The notes below the pieces were generated by a model that was not told where the DNA came from, did not search any database, and was given only the letters and a program-made list of their open reading frames with translations. Positions 10,615 through 22,231 of a stretch of 64,000 bases of DNA are shown one piece after another. The DNA comes from Galerina marginata (Eukaryota; Basidiomycota; Agaricomycetes; Agaricales; Galerinaceae): the NCBI GenBank assembly GCA_023014335.1, contig JAECYW010000013.1, positions 310,001-374,000 on the forward strand. The letters are read 5' to 3'. Each line of letters begins with the position of its first letter. The first letter of the stretch is position 1. Position numbers and translations under genes: made by a program.

Positions 10615-12262
10615 TCAGCAGTTGTTTGAGAAAGGTGTTTTAATACCGACCTTGACGACTGACGGACAGAGCTCAGCCAATTTGGTGCATAAGTTTTGCA
10701 ATTGCCTCTTTAATTCACGTCTCAATCCGACATCGGCAGGGGACGCTACAGCACAAAAGGATTCCAGTAAAAAAATATGATTGTTGTTTGTGAAAGCATT
10801 ACCATCGAGGTCACCACTGGCCTGTATTGCAGGGTTCTCTTCATCGATCAGTCCAACCCAGCACCTTCCTATAGCATCCAGTATAGTTTCTTTCCATAGC
10901 TCAATCCTTGGTCCACAGACATCGAGCAGTGTACCAAGCACGGTGATCGCTGAGAATTCCATTTTTCTATCTGACATTACCATGGGTCGGGGGATGAGTG
11001 TATGCGCCAGTTGTGGAATTAAAGCCTGGCGTGTACCATCTGAAATGGCATTGTAACAAAAAAAAACCTGCATACCTTGAGAAACCGAACACTCCCAATG
11101 CCCAACGCCCTGAGTAAGTCAGGAAGAGCTTCGAATGTTGCTTTTACCACCTCTGGCTTGTCGGCTGCGTATAGCCAAATTCCTGATATGATCCCTTCAC
11201 CTAGAAGGGAGGACAAGTTGTCAAAGCGAGCCGACGAGGGTTTAGTCAGCGGTCCAATAGATGTAGTGAGGAGAATCAAGAGGATTGAGGCGTTAATCGC
11301 ATTCTTGAGAAGAAGTGGCGTTTCGGGGCTTTGAAGGTTGGATAAACAAGTTCGTAAAGACTGGAAAGAAAGGGTCAGTAAAACCAGCAACGAGTCACAG
11401 AACCGAAGGTACAGAACTTACTTGTCGCAACAGACCGTCCACTCCAGTTCGCTTGAGGAGGTCCCCCGGTACGTGGCGTAGCATCTCTTGTACGAGTGTT
11501 ACTCCGCGAAGCTTATACTTTGGTTCGTAGTCGTCTAAAAAGGTCATAACCGGTGGTATAACTAAATGCCATAGCTTTTCGTATGCGTCTTGCTAAGTGT
11601 AAGATCGATGAGTTGTTCAAAACAACGAAGATAAGACTGCACCTGAATGCCGCGGACACACCATAAAATCACCTTGTCAACGCCTGGATATTGCTTCCAT
11701 AATTGGTCTTCATAATAGTCTTGCATCGCCATGGGTCCCCCAGCCGCACGAGAAAGTTTTCGGCCCGTTTCAAGGTGAAGATGAGGATGAGGACTGGCTT
11801 TGAATATAGGTTTTAAATTATGGGTCAGAACCTGCGCAATTAGGTCATTAGAAGGAAATAGCATGGATGAGGAAATTATTTCTGTATGTTTATAGTGAGT
11901 AAATCCAGCACAGTCATCGATAAAGACGACTTGCCTTGGGCAATTATTCCAGAGTCAGGGCCTAACCATGGCTCTTTTTCGTCAGCCAGTGAGTCGATTC
12001 GGTCACCGTCGGCAACATGTTCTTGCAAAAAAGGTACTGTTGCGGAGATCATATCTCCCTTGGTCTTCAATGTTAGACCTTCTGCGTTCTTGCTGCTGAA
12101 TAGTTGTTGAATGTCGCGCAGAACGGAGGTTGCATTTTGTTTCCAAACTTCGAGGTCTGCAATTGTAGTAGAGTCCGAGATACCCTCATAGCGACTGAAC
12201 TCCGGTGGTATCTTGAGACTTTTTATGAGATCATCCAATGCTAATTGAGGTCTTTCAAGCAT
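10615..12262 (-). CDS. TTI2: Tel2-interacting protein 2 (TTT complex subunit)
   Basis: A multi-exon HEAT-like alpha-helical protein. The best identifying stretch, from 11580 down to 11420, reads TFLDDYEPKYKLRGVTLV followed by QEMLRHVPGDLLKRTGVDGL, the hallmark of the Tti2 family. The C-terminal exon (10615-11073) continues with paired helices (SAITVLGTLLDVCGPRI, LLESFCAVAS). The N-terminus starts MLERPQLALDDLIKSLKIPP. Tti2 works with Tel2 and Tti1 to stabilise PIKK kinases (ATM, ATR, TOR, DNA-PK-like) through Hsp90 and R2TP. The frame is intact. The start codon lies at the edge of the duplicated upstream block described below. Confidence 0.85.
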
Positions 12263-12925
12263 TTGGAATCCGGATTCTCAACGTTAGAGGTCAACCAATC
12301 AACCGGTCAAGCGGACTCGAGGCACATTTTGTCAGCGTCGTGACCAACCATTTCTTTCTTCCTACTTCAACCTATAAGCCGTTGTTGGCATTCATGCCTC
12401 GTCCTCTGGTTCTGGGACTTCTAGATTCAGGTTTGGCAGCTTTGGCTGCTCATATATTTCATCTAAGCGCTAGAGTTATTTCGTGACCCTCCAGTGTAGA
12501 CCGAGCTGCCGGGTTACCCTTCAAAACGATCTCGGACTTGACGCCTAGTTCTAGATATCTATGTGCTTCGTAGTTCTGGATCGGTACCGACAATCTACAT
12601 TCATCTGGTACCCCCTGTTAGTTGAATGGAGTCAGGGCTTTGAAATCGAAGGACCGTCTCAAATGAGACCCTTTCCTCGAAATTCGGTGGCATGACGTCG
12701 AAATAGATGGCTTTACAAGGACGTGGTATGAAAGGACAAGAATATGGAAGTGTTCAAGACTAAGTAAACCTTCCATCAGACCTTGGTGTTGGTTGGCTGA
12801 CATGACTTTGGAAATGACTCGCGAGACATTATATAGACAAATGTCTCTGCCTGTCTTTGCCCTCCGATTAATCGGCCATACATAAGACGTTCTACCACCC
12901 CAAGTTTCTCCAAATATCATCCACC
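12250..12925 (+). repeat. Upstream repeat block, copy A (before the peptidase-like gene)
   Basis: A diverged duplicate of the sequence at about 14525-15160, in the same orientation. Shared anchors include CATTTGGAATC (12260-12270 and 14532-14542), the 15-mer AGTTCTGGATCGGTA (12572-12586 and 14839-14853), TATATTTC/TATCTAA-like sequence near 12453 and 14719, and CATGACGTCG/GAATAG (12691-12706 and 15034-15049). Both copies end just before a start codon. The block holds no convincing ORF and is best read as a duplicated promoter region. The left end was placed by eye. Confidence 0.65.
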
Positions 12926-14479
12926 ATGGCTTTTTTACTGCGAGTAGTGTTATCGCCTTTCTTCTTCTTGATTGACTCAATACGGGGTTTTATCCTTGGT
13001 TCGCCACCCCGGAATACTCACCCAACGGCCGCTTGCGCCTTGCTCGGAAACAACGCACTATGGTTTGAGGCAGACTTTGTTGTCTTCCACGACCTTCTTG
13101 GCGCCCCCGCGGAATCGAGCATTTGGTTACGTGGCACCGAAATTCGTAGCGAACGGGAATTCCTCGTAGGAGATCCTGCTTGTGACCGGATCATCTTCAA
13201 TCCCCCATCCTTCGAAACCGTTCATGTTGATGAGGACGAGAGCCTCAAATCGCGATATCTCGCCGAAGTTCGGCACAGAGCCTCAACTTCATCTGCAGAC
13301 GATACTTTGGTTCTTCTTCTGGTTGGCCATGGGAACCAAAATGGTGTTTTTGAAGTTGGTACAGATAAGCTGAAAATCAAGGAACTAGAACGATCAGTTC
13401 GCGGAACAAAGGCTACAGTTTTCCTCATCACCACAGCTTGCTACTCCGGTGCTTGGCAGAGTCCTCTGTGGATGTTACTTGCTGCTGCAGAGGCTAACGA
13501 AGAATCAGTATCAATTGTGGTGTCAGGTTCCGGTCAGGTTCGGGGGGGCTTTTTTGCAAATGCTCTGCTCGCAGAACACGCCAACGAGTTCAACCTCAAT
13601 GTACCGTGTGCAGGATCAGTGAACGAACATGGGATTCGTGGGCAGCAAGACCCTCATGACTTTGGCCCCAACAGTCCACGTCTACCTTCTGCTTCCTTTC
13701 GGCACCGAAGTCTCCAGGCCGTACGCGAGTGGATGCATCAATGGCACAACCAAATAGGTCGAACCTATATGTCAACAGATTTTACTTTCAGTCCTAGCAC
13801 GACAGACCCAGTCCCTCTAATGCCATTTCGATCCCTGGAATCATTCACCTCCAATTTGCACACCTTCCAGTGTTCTGCCCCATCACCACCTGTGGATAGT
13901 TCAGATTCCTCAGAAAGTGCATCTATGTCAACAACCATTCAGCATTCAACCTCAATGGCAGTACAAAGGCTCTCTGTACAGGAAGAAAAACAGTTGTTCA
14001 AGCTTGCCAACAAATACCTCAAGTCCAAACCCATCCAGACTTTGAACGAAACAAAGATCATTGTGAGGTGCACAGAACTTCTTGGTAATCAGACTTCCTT
14101 CACCAACGAAGCACGTTACTCCCTATTTGTTGAGCTGAAGGAAAGGAAGAGGTTTCAGGAACTAGCCAGAGCTATTGCATACAATTTGAGCTGGGAAACC
14201 ACCGTGAAGGAAATTGGCGAACCGGACAGCGAGCAGGGGATGCATCGTGGGCCTGGCCGACTTGCCTTACAGCTACGGGCAGAAGCGAGTGGCTGCCTTG
14301 TAAGTCACCTTGTGAAGAAGGGAGAGCCCAGCAAAGGGATTCGGCCATACGAAGGAGCGGCAAATTGGCTTGCTCGTATCTGGGAACGTGCAGGTTCCCA
14401 AAAAATTGAGAAATCAGATTGGGATTCAGCTGTTAATCAGGCTGGAGATGTAGTGGCCCGGGACGACCCTTCTGAGTGA
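12926..14479 (+). CDS. Predicted clan CD (caspase/legumain-fold) peptidase-like protein
   Basis: A single-exon gene of 517 codons among intron-rich neighbours. The N-terminus has a hydrophobic segment (LRVVLSPFFFLIDSIRGFIL), which may be a membrane anchor. Residues about 125-180 read LVLLLVGHGNQNGVFEVG, a linker, then ATVFLITTACYSGAW. A hydrophobic strand ending in His-Gly (H135), then about 35 residues, then a strand ending in Cys-Tyr-Ser-Gly (C172) is the clan CD His/Cys arrangement seen in legumain, caspases and metacaspases. Residues from about 290 are Ser-rich and then helical, with no domain I know. The family assignment rests on motif and spacing only. Substrate and activity are unknown. 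Its upstream region is a copy of the one before the F-box gene. Confidence 0.7.
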   Translation: MAFLLRVVLSPFFFLIDSIRGFILGSPPRNTHPTAACALLGNNALWFEADFVVFHDLLGAPAESSIWLRGTEIRSEREFLVGDPACDRIIFNPPSFETVHVDEDESLKSRYLAEVRHRASTSSADDTLVLLLVGHGNQNGVFEVGTDKLKIKELERSVRGTKATVFLITTACYSGAWQSPLWMLLAAAEANEESVSIVVSGSGQVRGGFFANALLAEHANEFNLNVPCAGSVNEHGIRGQQDPHDFGPNSPRLPSASFRHRSLQAVREWMHQWHNQIGRTYMSTDFTFSPSTTDPVPLMPFRSLESFTSNLHTFQCSAPSPPVDSSDSSESASMSTTIQHSTSMAVQRLSVQEEKQLFKLANKYLKSKPIQTLNETKIIVRCTELLGNQTSFTNEARYSLFVELKERKRFQELARAIAYNLSWETTVKEIGEPDSEQGMHRGPGRLALQLRAEASGCLVSHLVKKGEPSKGIRPYEGAANWLARIWERAGSQKIEKSDWDSAVNQAGDVVARDDPSE

Positions 14480-14524
14480 TCTGGGATTGAATCATTTTTG
14501 TAGATATCTTTTGGTTGTTGAATC
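14480..14524. other. Short spacer after the peptidase-like gene
   Basis: This is the 3' end of the peptidase-like gene before recognisable repeat sequence starts. No distinct terminator or polyadenylation signal stands out. Confidence 0.3.
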
Positions 14525-15160
14525 TCTCGCACATTTGGAATCTGATTTCCGAGCGTTGGGTTGGGTCAAGCTAGGGCCTAGGCAGCGTTGAGCCCGGACA
14601 GATGTAGCAGTCCGCGATAATGAAAGTCGACGTAAGTACCCAAGGGCCAAAATCCTCAGCCTGAGAAAAAACCTCGTTCTCTGAGACTGGACTGCCTGCT
14701 TCACATCTATACAACTTGTATATTTATCTAATCGCTCAAGTCGTTTCATGACTCACCCCTCATTAGCCCAGTGCTGCCTGGTTCAAAACGATTGGCAAGA
14801 CGCATGAATCTAGATACCCACAGGCTTCGCCGCTTCGGAGTTCTGGATCGGTAGTAACAATTTATGCTCATCCAGCAACTGCTCTGTTATTCACCAAGTA
14901 CCGTTTTTTGTTGGGAGCCGGTTCTTACTTCACCTCTCTGTAGGCAGGCTCGAATTTCAGGCCTAAGTTGGCTAGATGCAACCTAGAAAACGCCTTGTAG
15001 TCTCTCATGAGATGCTTTATCTCGAAGTTCAGCGACATGACGTCGGAATAGGTGTTTGCCCGACCTACCTCCCTTGTTCCATGCAGTTACAAGTATGTAG
15101 AATGAAGGTATATATGCAAGATGTTTTATCATCCCAGTCATCATTGCACCTAACGCCAGC
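14525..15160 (+). repeat. Upstream repeat block, copy B (before the F-box gene)
   Basis: The second copy of the upstream block, about 2.27 kb to the right of copy A at most anchors, and 2.34 kb at the TGACGTC anchor, so the copies differ by an indel of about 75 bp. It ends directly before the F-box start codon. TGACGTC, the core of a CREB/ATF-type site, lies at 15036-15042 here and at 12693-12699 in copy A. Apart from the shared anchors it contains no supported gene. Confidence 0.65.
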
Positions 15161-15916
15161 ATGCCACCAACGTCGACTCGCCGAATATACACCACCCCAG
15201 CTCTTCCTTACGATGTTATATGGGAGATAATCGACAAAACATGGAATTCTCCCCTATCTACCCATGAACGCATTTTCTTCATGGCCGCCTCTCAACTGGT
15301 CAACCGAACCTGGGCGAAGATTTTCACCCACCTTGCGCACAAAGACGCCCACATACCATCTTCTGCATATCTTCAGCATTATCTACGCACCCTTCGCCTG
15401 GGTTTTTTTTTTCACGGCGAACCATCCAGAGACCTACCCAGTCTACTTTGCCGTTCTATCACGATCGACTCGCAAAAAGGGATTCGAAAAATTCTCCCCG
15501 ACTTACTCTACAAAGTGAAGATAACCGGGGCTCTTCCCAATTTGCGTACTCTGTCAATCGTATACACAGAGTCCTCTTTCGACGACATCTTCGATTGTTA
15601 TCAGTTCATCGATTTTCCTTCTGGAGTCGAGAACATGGAGTTGTACTTCTCAGCCGGTGACCGGCGTCATCGATTCGACGACGATCGTAGCCTACTTGTT
15701 TACCCCCCTTGGTACATGCCATTTTTGCGCCGATTATCCATCTTTGGCGGCAATGAATGGCTAATCAAGGATTACCTTTTGGCATGTCCGCGTCTCACCG
15801 TGTTGGAGACAGACTTTTATCTAAGAGACTTCCCATTTCCATCCAGTCCTGGCAGTCCACCAACTACCAAACTTGAGTGCCGACAAATTCCATGCCTAAA
15901 CAACTTTCTGTTATAG
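15161..15916 (+). CDS. F-box domain protein (short)
   Basis: An intronless ORF of 251 codons. Residues about 13-60 form an F-box: LPYDVIWEIIDKTW, then AASQLVNRTWAKIF. The rest has beta/leucine-rich character (PNLRTLSIVY, MPFLRRLSIFGG, CPRLTVLETDFY) typical of the large agaricomycete F-box/LRR-like families. F-box proteins link substrates to SCF ubiquitin ligases through Skp1. Related proteins are, in my experience, usually longer; this one stops soon after the third leucine-rich segment with a Ser/Pro-rich end, so it may be truncated. It is convergent with the RBR gene, whose stop codon is only 108 bases away. Confidence 0.78.
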   Translation: MPPTSTRRIYTTPALPYDVIWEIIDKTWNSPLSTHERIFFMAASQLVNRTWAKIFTHLAHKDAHIPSSAYLQHYLRTLRLGFFFHGEPSRDLPSLLCRSITIDSQKGIRKILPDLLYKVKITGALPNLRTLSIVYTESSFDDIFDCYQFIDFPSGVENMELYFSAGDRRHRFDDDRSLLVYPPWYMPFLRRLSIFGGNEWLIKDYLLACPRLTVLETDFYLRDFPFPSSPGSPPTTKLECRQIPCLNNFLL

Positions 15917-16024
15917 CCATATATGTACGCCCTATTGACGCCTATTCACTCATCAAATTATTGATTGCTAAGAATGTGTTAAAACTTGATCGCATGTATA
16001 TAAAGTACACCAATATTGCCATAT

Positions 16025-19000
16025 CTACTGAGATACATTTATCTCTGTGCAAGTAAGGCCTGTATGGGCTGGTGTTTTGCAATGCGTGCATATCTCGCAG
16101 AGGCAGAGGCTACACTTGAGAGTGATACCTTCTCCGCCTACACGATAAACAGCTTTGCAATTCAACGAGGGGCAACAGAACAAATCATTAGGTCTGGACT
16201 TCACATGCGAAAGCAAGGACAAACGCAAGATGTCCTTTTCCTCGGCCGCAAGAATATCACGGATAATGAAGTAGGGAACATAGGCTGAACAAGGCCGGTT
16301 TTCACCGTTAGATAATTCGCGTCGGAAGATGCAGGGGAAGGGTGCGTGACCAGTTTGGCGGATCGCAGACTGGAGGCAGAGCGTACAGTAGTTGTGGTGG
16401 CATGAAAGGGTGACGGCATTGACAGGGGCGTGGTGACAGATTTGACATCTCTCGAGGTTACTTAAAGGCTCGGGGTGAGGATTCAGTGAATCGAGAACCA
16501 TATTCGCCTTCGAGAGAACTGCTGGAGGTCCTCTGACAATGAGCTTTGAATTGATAGGATCAAGAGATACTTTGTTAATCCCGACGTCGGCCTGCAGGTT
16601 TGCAAGGGCGCCATTCACCAATGAATGCAATTTAGGCCGAGGAAGGTCCAGTTCATGACGATGACCACGAACTTTTGATAACAGCTTGAAAACCGATTTC
16701 CGGGCTTCCTCGCAGTCGTCCTTTGATCCATAGAGCCTAACCTGTTTGGTTCGATGGTCGCAATGTATAAAAGCATTTGTGTCGAGTTTACTCAAAAATT
16801 TGGCTGAGCTTGGAATCTCGAAATAGTCATCCCAGACATCGCATCCGTCACTATTCTTGACCGCAGTTCCGTAAATTAGGTTCCATAGCTCGGCATTGAT
16901 GTCTGCGAAAAGTTTGCTGGTTTCGAAGAGGGCATATATTCGGACAAATTTGACAGCCTTGTCGTGACGATGGTCACTAAACTGGATTGTGCATTTTTTT
17001 CCGCCCTTTCCTATCAACCGGTCGAGTTCGTTTTTGATGGCTTCGAACTGATCGAGCATGATTCGATAGCGAGAATAGAGCACCGGGCGAACTGTTAAAG
17101 GTTGCTGTCCCAAGTATTCTTGGTTGCATCCGTCCAAAGATTTTACAGCAGCATCTGCCATCTGCTCGTTCCTGAATGTCACAAAAGCGACGGAAGTGGC
17201 TCGAGAATCGGATCCCGGTAGAATATCAAAGTTGTCCACTATGCCGCAATTGTCAAGGGAGGTGCGAATTGCGTCGGTGGGTTCTCCAGAGTAGGTTGGT
17301 CTGTTCATATTAACAAGAGTACTGTCTTTGCATAGTTCTTCGACGTCGGCCTTAGTTGCATCCACTGGCAATCTGTCAAGTTTGATCGCAAATGATTCTT
17401 TTTGGTTCCGGGTTGGCGTAACGAATGTGGCCTTAATCATTCGCCCTTGGAAGATGACGTCGTTGAGCCGCGCCGTTTCCGACTTCGCTTTGGAGATCGT
17501 TTGATAATGACTCCATGCTGAAACACTTGCATTGGACCATGAAACTTTGAGGACCAGTTTTTGATTCGGAAACCTAATTGCGAGTCGAGTACGACCACCC
17601 AATGATGCCACAATCATTCGTGACTGGAAAGTTTGTCCGTCTAAATGTTGGAATGCATCGACCGCTTGACTGACTGTCGCAAATTCTACTTTGATAGTTG
17701 TTGAATCAGCTGTCTCATCGGTGGCGACGCTCTCTTGTATTTCACCGTAAGGTCTTGCGAGACTTTCGATATCTGTTGGTGACACGTCAAGCGGAAGATC
17801 AGAAAGAATCAGCTCTTGCGTATCCGATGCTGTCTTTACTTCACGGGGAGTGGAATCAGCCCCAATTGTGACTTCGCAATTCATTATGAAATGAATGGCT
17901 GTGGGGTGATCAAATACCTGGAAGAATATAAGGTATGAGCTTTTGAACTTGTAAACGGGGCTGTGGTAAAGCGTACAATCGGAGGCAAGTCAATCTCTGG
18001 TTCATCTTCTGGTGTCTGTTCTTGCTCTGGATCGGGTGTAGCACTGCGAGGAGAACCAGAAATCTCAACTGGATCGTCGACCTGAAAGGATGAGGGTTTA
18101 TCGTCCACAGGAATTTGGATCTATAATGATGTCAGCTTGCGTTTTGAGGCATAAAAAAGGAAACGCACTGGTTGAGAAGCTTCCTTTTTATTGTGGCCTG
18201 ACTCTGTATTGATGATGTGACGATAGCGACATTCTTCATCGGTGAACTTACAGTAGCCTTGACCGAAATGTTTACACGGTGCATTTATCTTGGACCGACT
18301 TGGTTGGCCAGTCTCGGGTTCTGCAGGCCACGGTTTGGACCAGGTATCGTTGCCGTCGTCGGGGGTTTCTGATTGTTCTTGCGTTTGGGGAGCTTCAACC
18401 TCGCTTTCTTGGGTTTCACGATTTTCGGTTTCTTCTTCCGTGCTGTCCGGCTTGGGTAAGGGATCATGAAGGAAACTGCACTCGCTGCCATTCCTACACT
18501 CCCCTTTCTGGAAGTACGGACAGGGTACACGCGGAGATACAACCCAAGGCGCCGAGTGAGAGGAGTGGTCTGTGGGCGGCCACTCTGGCTGATCGGAAAC
18601 TTTCAAGACCTGCTGAGAGGCTTCCTCTCTAGGCTCTACATCATGCGAAAAGTTACACTTGTCTGCGTAACGGCATTGCCCGTGTTGAGCAAACTGATAA
18701 CATTGTTTAGATTTCGTTCTAGCTGTCCACGTCGATTGTCCTTTGGAGTCATTGGCGGTACCCCATCCACTGTGGTCAACAGGAGCTGTCCAGTCATTAG
18801 GGTCCGAAGCTTCATGCTTTGTGTCCCAACCATCATCTTCTTTATTGTTATTATCTTCCCAAGGAGTGTTCCATCCGTTGTCATTCTCTTCCTTTGCAGG
18901 CTCCGGAGAGGATTGAGGTCCAGATGCACCGGAGGAAGGATAGTTTGCGTCAGAGATGTCACCATGACGAAACTTACACGATTCGCCGTTGTTGCAGACC

Positions 19001-20684
19001 CCGCGAGCGGTAAAAAATTTGCATGGACGGTTGGATCTGACTTGATCAAATTTAGCTTGCTCGTTGGTGCCCCAGTCCTGGTCAGAGGTCAGAGGCGCAG
19101 TATCAGGGGCCTCAGGAGGAGGTCCGACATGTCGAAATGGACACTTGTCCCCATTACGACATCTTCCGAGTGGGTAAAATACGCACTCTTTGGCAAGAGA
19201 TGATTTCGCGGGCCAACTCGAAGACGAGGGCTGAATTTGTGAAACAGTTTCGAGTTGCTTCGCGGAGGACGCGAAGATAGGACTAGGTTGCTGTACAATC
19301 TGGCCACGAGACTGAGAAGCGGCATCGGGGTCGCGCTCCAAGGTCCATAAGTTGGGTTGTTGGTCTTTAAAGAGAAGAATATATTCGGCAGGAGTAAGGG
19401 AATGCCTAAATCTGCATGAGTGACCCAACATGCATTGCCCTTGAGCATGAGGTTTACAGAATGGCGTTTCCGGATTGGCCAGCGGGTCCGCAAACTGACT
19501 CCAATGAGGTCGAACTTCCGAGATATGCGGATACATCCTGACTGCTGAATTTATATGGTTGATCGTTTGTTGTTGGGGTCTCTTCGTCGGAGGCGGGGGC
19601 GGAGAAGGTGAAGACGGCACTTCTCTTTCCTCCCAGCCGTCTCCGTAATAACTTCCAGGCCCCTTGGATTTACGAGGTTGAGGAAAAGGCTTATGCTTTG
19701 GTTCTGAGATTATCGAGTGATGTTCGTCGACATCTTTTGGGCCACCTTCACTTCCTACGGCAGATCGATCGGACCGAAAATTGCTTTTTACCGGTTCATC
19801 TTCATCTTCATGGCGCGAACTCGCATATCCAATATCTTCGTCAGCGTAATCGGCGTGGTATCCCTCTTGCACGACACTAACGTGTTCGGTAGCGTCTTTC
19901 TGGTTTGCTTCCGGATTGATAGACCTGGTGTGATCCACAGAGGGAGACGACAGAACACTTGAATGGTGATCAACGCTGGACAAATTTTTCGACCGCAAGT
20001 CGGAGAGGATATGTATATCCCTACATTCCTTTCCCAAGCGACAGTCGCCTCGTTGATAATGCTTGCAGATCTTCTTTGAGGCAGGTTGGTAATGAGAGAA
20101 TCGTTCCTGGTCTGTTTAGGAATAAATCCTGAAAGGAAGATACAAGATAGAACAAAGAAATGCTGACCGCGATACAAATTCTTGCCATTGGTGCTTGGTC
20201 CTGGACCGGATGGATCGGAATGAGAGAATTCGCATTCATCGCCTTTCCCACATAATAAACCTTGGCTGTGGAACATGCACGGTGCTTTCAGCTTTTCTGG
20301 TTGGTCAGTCGGCGAATCCATCTTTTCTTCAGGAAGTTGAGAAATTCCAGAGCCCCAAGCCGCTACCGCCTGTCCTTCACCTTCAGGAGTTGCCTCTGAA
20401 CGATCCGATTCATGCTCGTCATCTGGAGCTCGATGTGATTTGGAAGGTCCTTTCTTGCCGTCGCTAATGCCACTGCCGCTGCTGGCCGACTTCGTACGAC
20501 CTTTGGCGTTGTGGGATCGCGGACATTTCTCTCCGTATGCACATTTGCCTTGGAGAAAGTAACGACACACTGGCTGCGACGACCTTTGACCGAACACGGG
20601 CCTCTGATGACTGAAAGAACAGGACCTTCCCCGGTCACAGGCGTTCTTGAGGTAAAAGGTGCAAATCGGGACGTCAGAATTCAT
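16025..20684 (-). CDS. Multi-CCCH zinc finger, RRM and RING-IBR protein
   Basis: The gene spans 4.7 kb with introns near 20113-20166, 18122-18170 and 17890-17950. The N-terminal half carries about ten CCCH fingers, e.g. CTFYLKNACDRGRSCSFSH, CRYFLQGKCAYGEKCPRSH and CVFYPLGRCRNGDKCPFRH. Next come RRM-like segments (LILSDLPLDVSPTDIESLAR; a second with FGNxQ-like strands) and a KH-like part. The end carries RING1 (CQICHHAPVNAVTLSCHHNY then CTLC) and an IBR with exact C-X4-C-X14-C-X2-C-X4-C-X2-C-X4-H-X4-C spacing. The frame stops eight codons after the IBR, so RING2, which carries the catalytic Cys of RBR ubiquitin ligases, is missing. Multidomain RNA-binding RBR proteins occur in agaricomycetes. 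An ATG at 20711 would add nine residues. Confidence 0.85.
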
Positions 20685-21207
20685 TAGAGCTTGGACGAGA
20701 GCCAAGAGCACGGATTAGGTAGGTGAGGGACTTCCAGCTAGAGCGCGCAGACTGAACAGGGCAGGATTCAGGCTCTGAGCTCGAGGTGGGAGTTCCAACC
20801 AAACATGCGTCGCTTTGCCTCGCTTTGTTAGACGAGCTGTATGTATTGGATTTTTCCCAGTGTATCTTCCCTGATCACGCCGATTCGGGGCTGCGACATG
20901 TCACCAGATGAAAACGTGGTGATGAGCAAGACAAAGTTATATAAGAAGAGAGAAAATACCAGGAGGAAAATGCGGGGTGCATTCACTACGCGGCCTGCGC
21001 CTTGGATAATTGTCAAACTCAGCGGCCTTGCGGAGACGAAATTCAGACAAAGAGTAAAGATCCCGGATCATTTAATTAGTGGTACAAAGAGATGCAACTA
21101 ACGAAGACGGTACAATATGCGGGCGAGAGACATGAAATACAGTACAAAACAGCATCCAAGTACTGAGAAATAGAGTACAAGAACAATACAGGAATCAATC
21201 CTTGGAT
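20685..21207. other. Intergenic region between RBR and membrane-protein genes
   Basis: About 520 bases holding the RBR promoter (right of 20684) and the 3' end of the membrane-protein gene. The open frames here are short and opposed. No RNA gene, repeat or terminator was recognised. Confidence 0.4.
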
Positions 21208-22231
21208 TTAAATATGCGACGTCTTCTCGGAGACTTGACTCCAAACGGTCTCATAATCTAGCCCTTCTCGGGCAAATTTATCCACCATAGCTTGATATGC
21301 CTTCGGTGACGGCGAACGCTCGATAATTTTGCCTGAAAGGGTGTGTGACAACATATCTTGCCAGATCGCTAGTAATTCCTGCTTCCCTGATTGAGTGAGG
21401 AAGGCCTGTCAGAACAAGGATGTCAGTTGGGAAACGAATGGGGATTATTGCCACAGTAACGACACACACCTTGAACATGGTGACCTCCTGCTGGTCTGAC
21501 ATGATTTCGTGCATCCTCCAAAGCTCGCAAACACTCCAAATCTCGTTGTCTTGTTTCCAGATGGCGAACTCCAGGGCCTCCTCTCCAAATTCTCCGTCAG
21601 CAATTCGTCGGATAGCGTCAAAGACCGCACGGTATTCAAGCGTCCAATATTCCGAAGACAACATTGCACTGGCATTTGAGTAGAGTAATTCGGGGTTGAC
21701 AGCACGTGTGGCAATGCGCCAATAACGTTCCATACGCTGGTCTTCCGTTGTATTGTTATTCAATACCAAAGGCATTTTCGGAGGCTTTCGAATAACAATT
21801 TCAGAAGGGCGGAATCCATAAAGGATACGAAGTCGACATTCTCCAAAGAAGAATGGGATTGTAGTGGACCGAACGAGCACAAAAATTGCGGAGCCGATGA
21901 GGATGTCTTGGGAGATGCAAATAGCAAGCTTGGACGAGATCGGCAAAGGAGACCATAGGTCTCTTATGATTGTAACGCAGGCCAAAGCACAGATGGATAG
22001 GAGGAAGAAAATGTTCATAAGGAAAGCTTTCATGAACGCGAGTCTAGGGGTGTTATGAGTGTATGAACTTGGTATATTATAGTGGTTTACATACCGTTTA
22101 GTAGCAATAGGAGAGCGATCCAGACGGGTAATGAAGCCACCCCGAAGTGGGTCATCATGTTGAGAAAGAAATTGGGCCAAAAATGAGTCTCGAGGGAGGT
22201 GCTTGAACCTGGACGAAACAGCAGACTTCAT
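21208..22231 (-). CDS. Uncharacterised two-pass membrane protein
   Basis: Three exons with introns near 22045-22095 and 21412-21472. After a soluble N-terminus (MKSAVSSRFKHLPRDSFLAQ) come two hydrophobic spans, FLMNIFFLLSICALACVTII and ICISQDILIGSAIFVLVRS. A long C-terminal soluble part follows (PPKMPLVLNNNTTEDQRMER to the end EKTSHI). I do not recognise the family; similar short membrane proteins of unknown function are, from general knowledge, found in agaricomycetes. The gene is divergent from AP-1 gamma-adaptin across about 200 bases. Confidence 0.75.
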
